A stretch of DNA of 64,000 bases, taken from NCBI RefSeq assembly GCF_947568225.1, contig NZ_CANOOQ010000001.1, forward strand, positions 1,426,001 through 1,490,000, written 5' to 3'. Source of the stretch: Faecalispora anaeroviscerum (GTDB lineage Bacteria; Bacillota; Clostridia; Oscillospirales; Acutalibacteraceae). Made by a program: the position numbers and the translations under genes. Positions within the stretch are counted from its first letter, which is position 1. Every line of letters begins with the position of its first letter. Below are positions 15,030 through 23,655 of this stretch, in pieces. The notes under the pieces are model-generated. The model was given only the letters and a program-made list of their open reading frames with translations. It ran no database searches and had not been told where the DNA came from.

Positions 15030-17708
15030 TTAATAAATAGTTCCGCCCACACGCTTGTTTTCTTCGTCCAGATACGGCTTAAGCAGGCGTGAAAGCGTGG
15101 TTCCGTCCAACATAATGCTGGGATCCTTTGCGATAATCTCTCGCAGGAGCTGGACAATATCATCGCGGAAGGCTACCAGCTCGTTCAGCAGCGGGATCAT
15201 CGTTTCGAGGAAGGTTTCCTGCATCAAAGACTGCGGTGTCGCGATTTCCGGATTACTCTTTGCCCCGGGGTATTCGCCCATCATGGCCAGCGTGGGCTGC
15301 TCCAGAATGCCGCCTTTGGCGAGATACGGAATTTTTGAAGCCAAAGGTAAGTGTATTCCAAAAGATTTTCCGCCATATTCAGGCACCCAATCAGGAATAT
15401 CCACATGTATTTTGTTGAGCTGCCCTATTACAGCGTTTATACCCTCAATGAGACCATTAAGCAGCCAAATAATTCCATTGATCGGAGTTTTCGCAATATC
15501 ATAGAGGGCTTCAAACACTCCTTTGAAGATCTCTTTGACGCCATTCCATGCCTTTTCCCAGTTTCCTGTAAAAACACCGGAAACAAAGTCCAGCACGCCG
15601 CCGAGGGCTTTCAGGATATTTGTTGCAGCATCCGCTATGGTTTTTACAACACTGCCAATCAGCTGAACGATCGTCCCTATGACTCCCGCGATCTTTGGCC
15701 CCAGCATTGCGACGAACCAATTAATGATCGGAGAAACGAACTTGTTGTAAATATCAAGAGCTGCATTTACGAACTTAAGTACAAACTCACCAATCTGACC
15801 GATCAGCGGAAGAAGATGTTCTGTCCAGAGTTGGTCCAACGTCAAGAAGATCTGATCAAATATTGGCTTCAGGAAGTTGTTCCAGATGTTGAGGAACAAG
15901 TCCTTTACGCTGCTGATCGCGGCGCGGATCTTATCAAAGGTCGACGCTCCGTATTGCTCCCAAAGGCTGGAGAAAAGATTAAGTACATCGGTAACGGCTT
16001 TGCTGACAAACTGCGCGAACGGGGCAATCACGCCCTGCCAGAGGGTGTCGAATACTGTCTTTAGGATATCAAAGACAGTTACGGCCGTTTTGCTGACCTC
16101 GACGAAAATCTCCGTGAGCATTGGCAGCCCTTTGGTAACGATCCAGTTAATTGCCGGCTGCAATGTCTTCCAGACGGTGTCTGCCACCATGGCCAGGCTA
16201 TCCATGAACCCGGCAAGAATCGTGGAGGCGTCTCCAATGCCCTGCGCGATTGCGCCTTTTAGGTCTGTCTGAAACCAGCGAGAGAGCGGTTCTACCCAAG
16301 CTCGGCACTGTTGGCCGATTCCGGCGAACAAAGCTTTGAACCGTTCAATCGGCGCATCAAATTTATAGAGGTTGTCCTGGATTGGCTGAACAACATAATC
16401 GTTGAAGCCTGCCGCAATGTTCTGCCAGGCTGCCTTAAATTTCTCTGCCAGGCGTGCGGCCGCCGTAGAACCTTTAGAGTTGATTGCATCGTAATCGATC
16501 CCATCCGCAGCAGAAGAACCACTTTTCTGTCCGATGACGTTCAGCTCATCGAATCCGGCCAGGGATCCCTTATCCTTAGAGCCGCTGCCGGATTTTGATT
16601 TTGCGGCATCTGTGGCGTTTTTCTGCATTTGCTTGGTTGCGGCCAACGATTGCGCGTAGGTCTTCCCGAAGATGGCAGAAATAAATGTCGCAATGTAGCG
16701 GGTCACTGCGGCAAGTCCGGACATCAGAGCGTTCAGCGCCGGCAGGATCGCCTGAAAGATCGGCGTGAATGCTACCTGGAGATTTGCCTTTACCTCATTT
16801 AGAGAGTTCTTGAATTGGCTGCTGTTTACACTGGCCAGAGAAATGGATTTTGACAGTACCGCAAATGCCGCAGCGGCTATCGCCAGCGGTCCCGCGATTG
16901 CAAAAGACCCGGCCAGACCAGCAGAAAGAGCTCTGCCCAAAACACCGACCCGGGCAATTCCCTTTGAGGTGCTGGTAACGGCTGAGAGCACGGCGTTCGC
17001 TTGCATTCGAGCCGTACTGCTATAAAATCCGCGCTTCCGGTTTTCTGCTTTTTCCACAACGGTCGCGGATTTGGCTGCTGCATCCTGTGCACCAGTAAGC
17101 ACCTTGACTTCGGCATCCTGCACATCTTTATGCGCAGATGAAAACACGCTCTTGATTTTTCCGGCCAGCCTGGAAAAGATGCTTCCTGTTTTTTGGGCGG
17201 CAGCCTCGGAAACCTTGGGAATATCCTCGATCTGCTGCTGAGCTTCCTTGAGCTTCAGCGAAACGGGATCCCAATTTGCCATATACTGAGCTGCCTCTGC
17301 AGCAGTGCTGTCACCGCTGCTCACAATCTTCGGAGCAGTCGCTGGTAAGGGTGACGGTCCTGCTTTCGGAGAAATACTTTCTGTCCACCGTTTGGCAGCA
17401 CGCTCTGCAATCTCCTGAATTTCCTCTGCAGACTGCTCAAATTGATCGGTCATTTTTTGCAGAGGAGCCTTCGCTGCCTGCGTTGCTTTTTCTACCGGGG
17501 CAGATATTGCCTGCTCCATCGCCTTGCCGGCGCGTTCCACTGGCTTTGAAATAGATTGCTCTACTGTTTTTCCAAGGTCTTCAAAGCTACGCTGCGCCGA
17601 CTGATTGGCACCGGCCGCAATCGTCTGCAGCTGCTCGTTGAGCTTCGCTGCGATCCGAAGATCCAACGTGATAACGCCAACTGACGTTCCCGCTTTTTCG
17701 CTCGCCAT
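15030..17708 (-). CDS. Tail tape measure protein
   Basis: An 892-aa protein, the longest in the prophage. Residues 1-210 are helical coiled coil rich in Ala, Glu and Lys; a hydrophobic segment near 265-300 (LAGSFAIAGPLAIAAAAF) and further amphipathic or hydrophobic helices from 480 to 790 fit a tape measure that sets tail length and helps DNA pass the membrane. No lysozyme or peptidase motif was seen. It follows the tail assembly chaperone gene as expected. Confidence 0.9.
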   Translation of the reverse strand: MASEKAGTSVGVITLDLRIAAKLNEQLQTIAAGANQSAQRSFEDLGKTVEQSISKPVERAGKAMEQAISAPVEKATQAAKAPLQKMTDQFEQSAEEIQEIAERAAKRWTESISPKAGPSPLPATAPKIVSSGDSTAAEAAQYMANWDPVSLKLKEAQQQIEDIPKVSEAAAQKTGSIFSRLAGKIKSVFSSAHKDVQDAEVKVLTGAQDAAAKSATVVEKAENRKRGFYSSTARMQANAVLSAVTSTSKGIARVGVLGRALSAGLAGSFAIAGPLAIAAAAFAVLSKSISLASVNSSQFKNSLNEVKANLQVAFTPIFQAILPALNALMSGLAAVTRYIATFISAIFGKTYAQSLAATKQMQKNATDAAKSKSGSGSKDKGSLAGFDELNVIGQKSGSSAADGIDYDAINSKGSTAAARLAEKFKAAWQNIAAGFNDYVVQPIQDNLYKFDAPIERFKALFAGIGQQCRAWVEPLSRWFQTDLKGAIAQGIGDASTILAGFMDSLAMVADTVWKTLQPAINWIVTKGLPMLTEIFVEVSKTAVTVFDILKTVFDTLWQGVIAPFAQFVSKAVTDVLNLFSSLWEQYGASTFDKIRAAISSVKDLFLNIWNNFLKPIFDQIFLTLDQLWTEHLLPLIGQIGEFVLKFVNAALDIYNKFVSPIINWFVAMLGPKIAGVIGTIVQLIGSVVKTIADAATNILKALGGVLDFVSGVFTGNWEKAWNGVKEIFKGVFEALYDIAKTPINGIIWLLNGLIEGINAVIGQLNKIHVDIPDWVPEYGGKSFGIHLPLASKIPYLAKGGILEQPTLAMMGEYPGAKSNPEIATPQSLMQETFLETMIPLLNELVAFRDDIVQLLREIIAKDPSIMLDGTTLSRLLKPYLDEENKRVGGTIY

Positions 17709-17712
17709 GGGT

Positions 17713-18117
17713 TCACCGTCCCTTCGGCGTGAACATTGCTGCCATCGCCTGTTCCAACTGGGCGAATTGCTGTCGCAGTTCCTGTTCCGGCAGCTGCAAT
17801 ATCCGCTTTGCCCTCACGCGTTCCCAATCCTGCCGTATAGCGCGCTGATCGGGTGTAAACTGGCGGATGATCGCCTGGTCAGTTTCCGATCTGACGCCCA
17901 CAACGCGGCCGAGCGGCGTATCATCCATCAAGCCGGATACCATTTTGGCCCAGTCGGAATATTTCAGGTTTTCCTGTTCAGAAGGCAGCACGCCGTACTG
18001 CTTGGCAATGCTCTGCTCAATCAGCACACAGTCGTGATCGACGTCATACCACTGATTGCTGGCCTGCACTCTGTTCGGCTGTCTGAAATCGAGTGCCCAC
18101 CGCCTCCGGTTCTTCAC
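17713..18117 (-). CDS. Gp15-like tail assembly chaperone, C-terminal extension frame
   Basis: This 134-codon frame carries the part of the Gp15-type chaperone that is well conserved: DVDHDCVLIEQSIAKQYG, LKYSDWAKMVSGL and TPLGRVVGVRSE. The frame opens just after a TGA at 18121-18123 and its only possible start is a GTG at 18117 with no ribosome site. It overlaps the upstream chaperone frame by 74 bases at a +1 (equivalently -2) offset. The simplest reading is that it is made as a frameshift fusion with the gene at 18044-18385, as with gpG/gpGT of lambda. It lies 4 bases before the tape measure gene. Confidence 0.75.
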   Translation of the reverse strand: MKNRRRWALDFRQPNRVQASNQWYDVDHDCVLIEQSIAKQYGVLPSEQENLKYSDWAKMVSGLMDDTPLGRVVGVRSETDQAIIRQFTPDQRAIRQDWERVRAKRILQLPEQELRQQFAQLEQAMAAMFTPKGR

Positions 18118-18385
18118 CGGTCATGGCCGCAACAACAATTTCGAACAGTCGCTGATAGGCCGGGAAAGGTAAGTTCTTTTCATCGATTTCCCTGGCTGCT
18201 TTTTCTCCAAAAGCCAGCTTTAATACCTCATCCATGTTTTTTTCAAGGTCTTTTTCGCTCTCCGTCAACTTCATCAGCTTTTTGACGGTCTTCTGCCGAT
18301 CGTCAACCGGATAGACTTTGTCACCAATACGAACCTCCGGCGTGCCAATCAGCAATTTTTCATCGAGGGTGTACAACTTACCCAT
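18044..18385 (-). CDS. Tail assembly chaperone (short form)
   Basis: A 113-aa acidic helical protein (LDEKLLIGTPEVRIGDKVYPV at its start, core IGTPEVRIGDKVYPV, then FPAYQRLFEIVVAAMTGEEPE). Position between the tail tube and the tape measure genes is that of the short tail assembly chaperone. The final 24 codons overlap the next frame. See the frameshift finding for the likely fusion product. Confidence 0.75.
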   Translation of the reverse strand: MGKLYTLDEKLLIGTPEVRIGDKVYPVDDRQKTVKKLMKLTESEKDLEKNMDEVLKLAFGEKAAREIDEKNLPFPAYQRLFEIVVAAMTGEEPEAVGTRFQTAEQSAGQQSVV

Positions 18386-18407
18386 ACAAGATTCCTCCTA
18401 AAAATTC

Positions 18408-18432
18408 AGCCCCCTGCAAGCGCAGAGGGCTG
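18408..18432 (-). terminator. Intra-operon terminator or attenuator after the tail tube gene
   Basis: Minus-strand stem CAGCCCTCTGC/GCAGGGGGCTG with a 4-base loop and a T-rich tail. It lies between the highly needed tail tube and the chaperone genes and would reduce expression of the latter by partial termination. Confidence 0.65.
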
Positions 18433-18452
18433 TTTATTATTTGAATATTAGA

Positions 18453-18905
18453 TTATGAACCGCCTGAAGAAGCAGGCGGGGTATAAACAGGTTTGCCGTG
18501 GCTCATAACATCAAATTCCAGCTTGTCCACATTGGTGCTGTCACCACCACCTGGGGCGGTAACATTGATGACGCAGCTAAATTCCAGCTTGCCGCCACTC
18601 GGGAACTCCCAAACAAATTTGCTGCTGCAATCTCGGCCGGATTTCCATGCCAGACCGGCAACATAATCATTGCCGGGATCGCCGTTATATCGTTTGCCGG
18701 AAAGCGTGATGGTAAATCCTTTACCGGTCATAAGGCGTTTCGTCCAGCCCTCGGCATCCATCGGCGTCCATTCCTCGACTTTGCCGTCCATCTTGACAGA
18801 AAAGGTTTCCATTTCCATCACTGCAGACATGTCGGATTCTGTACTGGATTCGCCTTTTGTACCAACCTTGAACTTGTTTTCAAATACCGGGAAAACACCG
18901 TCCAT
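18453..18905 (-). CDS. Major tail (tube) protein
   Basis: A 150-aa beta-rich protein with FPVFENKFKVGT at the N-terminus, EEWTPMDAEGWTKRLMTGKGFTITLSGKR in the middle (core WTPMDAEGWTKRLMTGKG) and a Pro/Gly/Ser tail. This is the TP901-1-type tail tube pattern. It follows the three minor capsid or connector genes and precedes the chaperones, as in related siphophages. Confidence 0.87.
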   Translation of the reverse strand: MDGVFPVFENKFKVGTKGESSTESDMSAVMEMETFSVKMDGKVEEWTPMDAEGWTKRLMTGKGFTITLSGKRYNGDPGNDYVAGLAWKSGRDCSSKFVWEFPSGGKLEFSCVINVTAPGGGDSTNVDKLEFDVMSHGKPVYTPPASSGGS

Positions 18906-18909
18906 CAGA

Positions 18910-19314
18910 TCATATCCTTTCGTAAATAATTTTTAGTTGTATAACAAACTCGCTGATTCCGTGCTCATCTTTTCTGACCGAAATGGGACCGGGGCCTGGG
19001 TCAATCTCAACAGCGAGACTTTCTCCTATGACGACACGAGACGACCCATAAAACAGGCGATAGATTTCCATTGCCTTTTGTTCCGCCTCATCGACACTTT
19101 TCGTCCAGTGGACCAGGACCGACGCGCCGCGCTCCTGGTATCCGGTCTGTTCCACGCCACCCAGGCAGATGCGCTGCGCGTTGCTGGAGAGTTTGAGGGG
19201 ATAGACACCCACAAACTTTTCCTTGTTTCCATCAATGGAGCCCACCGCGATACAATCGCGTAATTCCGGTATCTGTGCTTTGATCCAGTCCCGCAGTTGC
19301 CCTAAGGTCAACAT
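18910..19314 (-). CDS. Minor capsid/tail completion protein (Minor_capsid_3-like)
   Basis: Start chosen at 19314, where ATG overlaps the TGA of the upstream gene; this gives 134 aa beginning MLTLGQLRDWIKAQ. The protein is the third of a run of three small proteins that usually follow the head-tail connector in SPP1-portal phages. Motifs IDPGPGPISVRKDEHGISEF (core IDPGPGPISVRKDEHG) fit the family. Probably a tail terminator or neck component. Confidence 0.75.
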   Translation of the reverse strand: MLTLGQLRDWIKAQIPELRDCIAVGSIDGNKEKFVGVYPLKLSSNAQRICLGGVEQTGYQERGASVLVHWTKSVDEAEQKAMEIYRLFYGSSRVVIGESLAVEIDPGPGPISVRKDEHGISEFVIQLKIIYERI

Positions 19315-19691
19315 CACAGCCCCGCCTCCTTTTTGTACAGCTCTGCAAAGGTATCTTGTACGAAATCTTTGCGCTCGCCGTTCAGCCAAGGCTCCAGCCA
19401 TTTACCGCCGGCGTTTGGATTGTTGACAGTCTGAAAATTGTACTCCGGGTGATAATACAACCTGCGAGCCTGTGGGGAACCGGTGACAAGGCGTGCTTCT
19501 GCACCATCAATAGATTGCACTACAAATGTCTGGACATTTTGCATATCGCCGTTATCAAACGGCATAACCTGCGCAGCGATAACATCCGTTTTTAGTGCCT
19601 CCATCGTCATTCCTGCAGGATATTTCACCGCTTGTTCCAGCTTGGCAATTGCTGTGGCATCCAACTCAATCTTGATTCCAAAACTCATCAC
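19314..19691 (-). CDS. Minor capsid protein (Minor_capsid_2-like)
   Basis: A 125-aa protein; PFDNGDMQNVQTFV and RLYYHPEYNFQ, followed by NPNAGGKWLEPWLNG, are the conserved parts of this neck protein family. It overlaps neighbours on both sides by 1-4 bases. A structural head-completion or neck protein. Confidence 0.82.
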   Translation of the reverse strand: MMSFGIKIELDATAIAKLEQAVKYPAGMTMEALKTDVIAAQVMPFDNGDMQNVQTFVVQSIDGAEARLVTGSPQARRLYYHPEYNFQTVNNPNAGGKWLEPWLNGERKDFVQDTFAELYKKEAGL

Positions 19692-20026
19692 ATCAGCTCC
19701 AGCTGCGTAAAATTCACGGTACCGTCGGGATTCCGCGCGCGGCTGCCGCGGAAGATGATGCGGGTAATACCACCGCCGTCGATCAGTGCTTCACCCTCGA
19801 GCTTTTCACGCCCGGGGAAAATGTCACCTGGAAAAAGCATAGTGGCCTCCAGTGTTATCAGACGGCGCTCAGCGTCAAGAATCTGCTTCTGTTTCTCGGA
19901 ATAGTTACACTTTCCTGACCAGACTGCAACCACCTTCGGCCGGCCGTCCTCGTCAATACCGTCGGTGATCCGCACCTCCACCGGTGTATGACATACGGAT
20001 TCCGGCACCAGCTGCGGCCATTTCAC
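19688..20026 (-). CDS. Minor capsid/neck protein (Minor_capsid_1-like)
   Basis: The likely start is a GTG at 20026, overlapping the TGA of the previous gene, giving 112 aa beginning MKWPQLVPESVCHTPVEVRI. An upstream ATG at 20140 is unlikely because the reading would run 38 codons inside the connector gene. Motifs: DEDGRPKVVAVWSGKCNY and TLEATMLFPGDIFPG (conserved Pro-Gly-Asp-Ile). A neck or stopper protein. Confidence 0.75.
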   Translation of the reverse strand: MKWPQLVPESVCHTPVEVRITDGIDEDGRPKVVAVWSGKCNYSEKQKQILDAERRLITLEATMLFPGDIFPGREKLEGEALIDGGGITRIIFRGSRARNPDGTVNFTQLELM

Positions 20027-20418
20027 ATATACCGCCGCCTTTCCAAGCCCCGGTAGGTCATCCCGGTCTGCCGCAAGAGTGAAATCACCGCGTTTGTGGT
20101 AAACACCCCGCTCTGCTGGACTAGGACAGACTTGTCCCACGCCATGGATACGCCATTGATCCCGTAGCTGCTGAGCGGATTGTTCAGCAGGTCTGCATAC
20201 TCATGGCGGAAATCAGCTTGCTGGGCAACCGCACGCTTTACCAACTCCTGCTGCAGCTCCGTCAGCCCAGTGATCCCGCCAGCGCCGCGGATCCGGTTGA
20301 AAGTCAGGGAATCCACGTCGTATTCCGCCAGCAACAAATCATTTTCGGTTGCGGTGCCATCAGAGTTCAGTGCTTTGTATTCCTCCGCCGTAAGATACCG
20401 CAGCGCCCCCGCAGCCAT
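20023..20418 (-). CDS. Head-tail connector protein
   Basis: A 131-aa helical protein with YLTAEEYKAL at the start and NPLSSYGINGVSMAWDKS in the middle, a pattern found in gp15/gp6-like adaptors that dock under the portal. Its start overlaps the stop of the gene at 20418 and it precedes the neck genes. Confidence 0.72.
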   Translation of the reverse strand: MAAGALRYLTAEEYKALNSDGTATENDLLLAEYDVDSLTFNRIRGAGGITGLTELQQELVKRAVAQQADFRHEYADLLNNPLSSYGINGVSMAWDKSVLVQQSGVFTTNAVISLLRQTGMTYRGLERRRYM

Positions 20419-20717
20419 TATTTTTTAGGCGAGGCTGTTTCTTTCCCCGCCTTTTCATCCAGCGCGGCCTTCAGGCCCTTGATCTGCTCTTTCAGACTGG
20501 CGTTTTCATCTGCCACAGCCGTGAGCGCCTGGATCTGTTTCTCCAGTTCCGCCTTTTCATCCAGCGCGGCCTGATATTTGGCGAAGGGCACCGATTTCCC
20601 CGCGCCGGCCTGCAGAATTTTCCCGGTATCGTCCACAATATCAAACCCATCGCGGACATACTGGTCTTTCTGCGTTTCGGTGATGGTATATTCTTTGTTT
20701 CCCTTAACTGCTCTCAT
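20418..20717 (-). CDS. Small coiled-coil phage protein after the major capsid gene
   Basis: A 99-aa protein with a short beta N-terminus (VKGNKEYTITETQKDQYV) and a coiled coil with two LDEKAELEKQI-type units (about residues 50-90). Such small proteins between the major capsid and connector genes may be head decoration or accessory proteins. GGAGG lies 7 bases before the ATG. Confidence 0.6.
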   Translation of the reverse strand: MRAVKGNKEYTITETQKDQYVRDGFDIVDDTGKILQAGAGKSVPFAKYQAALDEKAELEKQIQALTAVADENASLKEQIKGLKAALDEKAGKETASPKK

Positions 20718-20730
20718 GCAAATTCCTCCT

Positions 20731-21615
20731 TTATGCGTGTACGTTCATCGCGACGCCGGCGGCCTTGCGCTCAATCAGGAACAGATCGCCGTAATTGCGG
20801 TTCTGGTACAGGTACCCGTCCGCCGTGCGCGAATCCGTGCCAGGGGTAAACAGTTTGATGTAGCTGTATTTGTCACGGCAGATCACCGCTGAAGGGTGCA
20901 GCAGAATGAAATTGATCTGCTTTGCATCCGTTGCCGGCACACAGCCGTCGGTAAAATCGTATTTTGTTTTCATGCGCGCGGAGGGAACAGACTTGATTGC
21001 GACATCGTCCAAACTGTGAACCTTACGGTTGATGGTGCTGGGCGTGGTGACCGAAAGCGTGCGCTGGATTCCCTCTGCTTCTTTCAGCAGCTTACGCACA
21101 GTGGGCGTTGCATACATGATGCGCCCTTCTTCCGGTACGCCGTCCTCGTCCATCGCTTCCATCTGGGCATCAAAGATTTCCAGTAGATTCTGCACAGTCA
21201 GTGCGGTGCTGTCGATACTGCCCGAATAGGTGGTCAGCTCGGCGTGCAACTTGGAATAGCGGTACGAATCCTTTTCTGGGATGGACTGCTCCTCCTCAAA
21301 GGTGTTCTGAATGTTGGCCACAGACATAACCAGGTTTGTTTCATCGATGTCCATGGGATCAATGAAGAATTCAACATCTCGGTCGTGGGCCAGCTTCTTT
21401 GGCTCCCAGTCGTTTGACATGGTGCCGGCATTGAAACCGGGGGTTCGAGTGTGGTCTTTATACCCGCTGAGAGTCATGCGGGGCAGCTTGATCGTCTGTG
21501 CATTGATAAACTGCACCCCGGGGTTACTCTTTGTCAAAGCGTCGGAGCAAAGCTCCCTCTCGTATTTCTGTGCCAGCTGCCTGGCGAACATTTCTGCGTA
21601 ATCGTAAACTGCCAT
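20731..21615 (-). CDS. Major capsid protein
   Basis: A 294-aa protein placed directly after the scaffold. Motifs: YDYAEMFARQLAQKYERE (N-arm helix), LPRMTLSGYKDHTR, a long E-loop-like charged region and a C-terminal GYLYQNRNYGDLFLIERKAAGV. These are characteristic of the HK97-fold capsid proteins of SPP1-like clostridial phages. It lacks a long cleavable delta domain; the scaffold is a separate gene. Confidence 0.9.
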   Translation of the reverse strand: MAVYDYAEMFARQLAQKYERELCSDALTKSNPGVQFINAQTIKLPRMTLSGYKDHTRTPGFNAGTMSNDWEPKKLAHDRDVEFFIDPMDIDETNLVMSVANIQNTFEEEQSIPEKDSYRYSKLHAELTTYSGSIDSTALTVQNLLEIFDAQMEAMDEDGVPEEGRIMYATPTVRKLLKEAEGIQRTLSVTTPSTINRKVHSLDDVAIKSVPSARMKTKYDFTDGCVPATDAKQINFILLHPSAVICRDKYSYIKLFTPGTDSRTADGYLYQNRNYGDLFLIERKAAGVAMNVHA

Positions 21616-21629
21616 AAAAAATCATCCTT

Positions 21630-22271
21630 TCATTTTTTGAGATTTCCGAAAATGGAGGACAGCTTATCGTCCTCCTGCGCCGACGTTTCCGTTGTGCCTG
21701 CGCCTACACGAAAACCGGCGTTGCCTTGTTTCTTGGGATCCTCTTCTTTTTTCCATTCCGGGTGCCGTTTCAGAATTACCTTCAATGCCTCCGAAACACT
21801 GTCCTCGTCGGGATCGTCGCCGTTTTTCTCCACCTCGTGCATGGCGAGCAGTACGGCATCTTCTACTGCAGCGGGAGCAATGCCGCTTTTGATGGCCGCC
21901 AGCTGTGCGCGGGCTGCAACCAATTCTTTCTGCGCGTTCTGCAGTTCGGTATTATCCACCGCTGATGGTGCCTGGGGCTGTGTCGCTGACGCAGCAGGAG
22001 CAGCGGGGTCCGGTACTGCAGGAACCGCCGCAGGCGGTGCAGCTTGCTGCTTTGACCACTTCTTTTGCTCTCGCTTCAGTCGGCTATTGATCAGCGCGTC
22101 CAGCTCTTCCTGCGTTTTAGGCAGGCTTTCGTCTGCAGCAGCAGAATTTCCATCTCCGGCAGCACTGTCACCGTTCTGCGCAGAGGAGGAACCGCCCTTC
22201 TTTGCGGGATCATCATCGTCAGCAGCGGGGGCAGCAAATAGCTGGATATTTGGTCTAAGGTATTTACTCAT
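21630..22271 (-). CDS. Capsid scaffolding protein
   Basis: The ATG at 22271 has AAGGAG 9 bases upstream (the ATG at 22280 does not). The 213-aa product has a low-complexity Ala/Asp/Ser/Pro N-terminus, a coiled coil with EELDALINSRLKREQKKW (DUF4355-type core ELDALINSRLKREQKKW), and a basic C-terminal tail (VGAGTTETSAQ..IFGNLKK). This layout is typical of phage scaffolds. It lies just before the major capsid gene. Confidence 0.88.
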   Translation of the reverse strand: MSKYLRPNIQLFAAPAADDDDPAKKGGSSSAQNGDSAAGDGNSAAADESLPKTQEELDALINSRLKREQKKWSKQQAAPPAAVPAVPDPAAPAASATQPQAPSAVDNTELQNAQKELVAARAQLAAIKSGIAPAAVEDAVLLAMHEVEKNGDDPDEDSVSEALKVILKRHPEWKKEEDPKKQGNAGFRVGAGTTETSAQEDDKLSSIFGNLKK

Positions 22272-22347
22272 AACAAACAACTCCTTTTAGAGCCTGTCGG
22301 CTGTGATTTTCCTTGCAGCTTTTAGCGCCATCAGCATGTTTTGGGCA

Positions 22348-22376
22348 TAAAAATAGAGCCTGTAACGCCAGGCTCC
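22348..22376 (-). terminator. Intra-operon terminator or attenuator before the scaffold gene
   Basis: Minus-strand stem GAGCCTG/CAGGCTC with a 6-base loop and a T-rich tail (TATTTTTA). It lies in the 180-base gap between the minor capsid and scaffold genes; the scaffold and capsid genes may have their own promoter in the same gap. Confidence 0.6.
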
Positions 22377-22452
22377 GGAGCGAGATATTTGGATCACCTC
22401 CTATAAAAGGGTAAAAAAATACCACCTGCCTATTTGTGACAGACGGTAAGAG

Positions 22453-23655
22453 TCATATATAAATCTTTTCGCGCCAATAATCGCGGCGCAGCACATCGCT
22501 ATGCTCAGCGATAAACTCCCGCAGCTCCTTTTGGGCTTCAGACGTTTTGCGCTTGTATTCTTTTGCCTGCGCAGGATCCTGTAAGCCCTCTGACATACGC
22601 TTACATTCACGGATTTTGCGTTCCATGGCACGCTGGCGCTGCTCCAGCTCCGAATTCTCGTTGATCTTGGCGGTATCCATCGGATCCGGCAAGCGGCTGA
22701 TTCCGTCGAACCAGGTCGACACGGTATGACGGCAATTGGGATGGAAGAGCCCGGCCTTCACGGCCACGGAAAGTAACGGATACCAGTTGCCGTTCGAGCT
22801 CAGTCCCCTACCGCTTTTGATCTGCCCGGTGAACTCGCCCCACACGTCGTCAATATAAACTCGCCCTTGCCACGGCAGGCAGGTCTTAGAGCAGGCGCCG
22901 TACTGGCTGACCAACACCGTATCGATGCCGAGTTCTGCGCGGCGCTTTGCTTCTCCCTGCAGGAAAGAGCGCGTCGCGGCCGTGCGGAGCGCCATCTGTA
23001 CATAGTCGGCAATATTGACCCGCGCACCATTGCTATATTCGATGCAATTTATGCCCGCTTTCAGGAAATCCTGTACCGCCATATCAATAGCTTGCGGCAG
23101 CGTTGTCGCGCCGGCCGCCATGGCCGTAGCCGCCTGTGATATGGTCCGGCGGTACACATCGTCCATCATACGCAGCGCGGCGGTCTGAGCCTTCTTTTCA
23201 GCGTCGTGCATATCCTGCATCAGGTTTTCAAGTCGTTTGTCATTGACGCCGAAGAACATGTCTTCTGAGGGCTTTTCCGGCTCCGGCTTTGGTGGGTTCC
23301 ATGCCCGTTGTGTAACAGGATCCCCACGCTGGCGCCAGGCATCCGGACCGCGACCCGACCACGCCTGCGCCGCAGCTGCGGCTTCTCGGCTGACCCGCTC
23401 TTTACCTTCTGCAAACTGCTCGGCCATCAGAGTGCGAGTGTCAGTATCGATTGCATCGGTATATTCCGATACAATCGCCCTATTCTCTTGCCGGAAGCTT
23501 TCGATGTTTTTCAGTTTTTCCGCTTGCCATGCAGACCAGCGGAAACCCTCTTCATGCTCCCAGGCTTTATGGCCGGCAAGGTTGCGTTTCAGAGAAGCGA
23601 CCAGGCGCTGCTCGATCTCAACAAACAGATCGGCAATATCTCTCCAAGAAAGCAT
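22453..23655 (-). CDS. Phage minor capsid protein 2 (Phage_min_cap2)
   Basis: A 400-aa protein beginning at the portal stop (TAATG overlap). The C-terminal half contains the conserved ADYVQMALRTAATRSFLQG, VLVSQYGACSKTCLPWQG and LFHPNCRHTVSTW motifs, with the Cys and His residues well kept. Related SPP1 gp7-type proteins ride into the host with the DNA and are needed for infectivity. The N-terminal 200 residues are mostly helical. Confidence 0.87.
   Translation of the reverse strand: MLSWRDIADLFVEIEQRLVASLKRNLAGHKAWEHEEGFRWSAWQAEKLKNIESFRQENRAIVSEYTDAIDTDTRTLMAEQFAEGKERVSREAAAAAQAWSGRGPDAWRQRGDPVTQRAWNPPKPEPEKPSEDMFFGVNDKRLENLMQDMHDAEKKAQTAALRMMDDVYRRTISQAATAMAAGATTLPQAIDMAVQDFLKAGINCIEYSNGARVNIADYVQMALRTAATRSFLQGEAKRRAELGIDTVLVSQYGACSKTCLPWQGRVYIDDVWGEFTGQIKSGRGLSSNGNWYPLLSVAVKAGLFHPNCRHTVSTWFDGISRLPDPMDTAKINENSELEQRQRAMERKIRECKRMSEGLQDPAQAKEYKRKTSEAQKELREFIAEHSDVLRRDYWREKIYI

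Noticed and set aside
18910..19401. Longer N-terminus for the third neck protein
   Set aside because: The extra 29 codons overlap the upstream gene and have Arg-rich composition; ATG at 19314 overlaps the previous stop as the neighbours do.
19688..20140. Start at 20140 for the Minor_capsid_1-like gene
   Set aside because: The first 38 codons run inside the connector gene; the GTG at 20026 overlaps that gene's stop and leaves the family domain whole.
22281..22450. Small protein gene between scaffold and minor capsid genes
   Set aside because: Only very short frames without a good ribosome site; the gap is better explained by a terminator and promoter.
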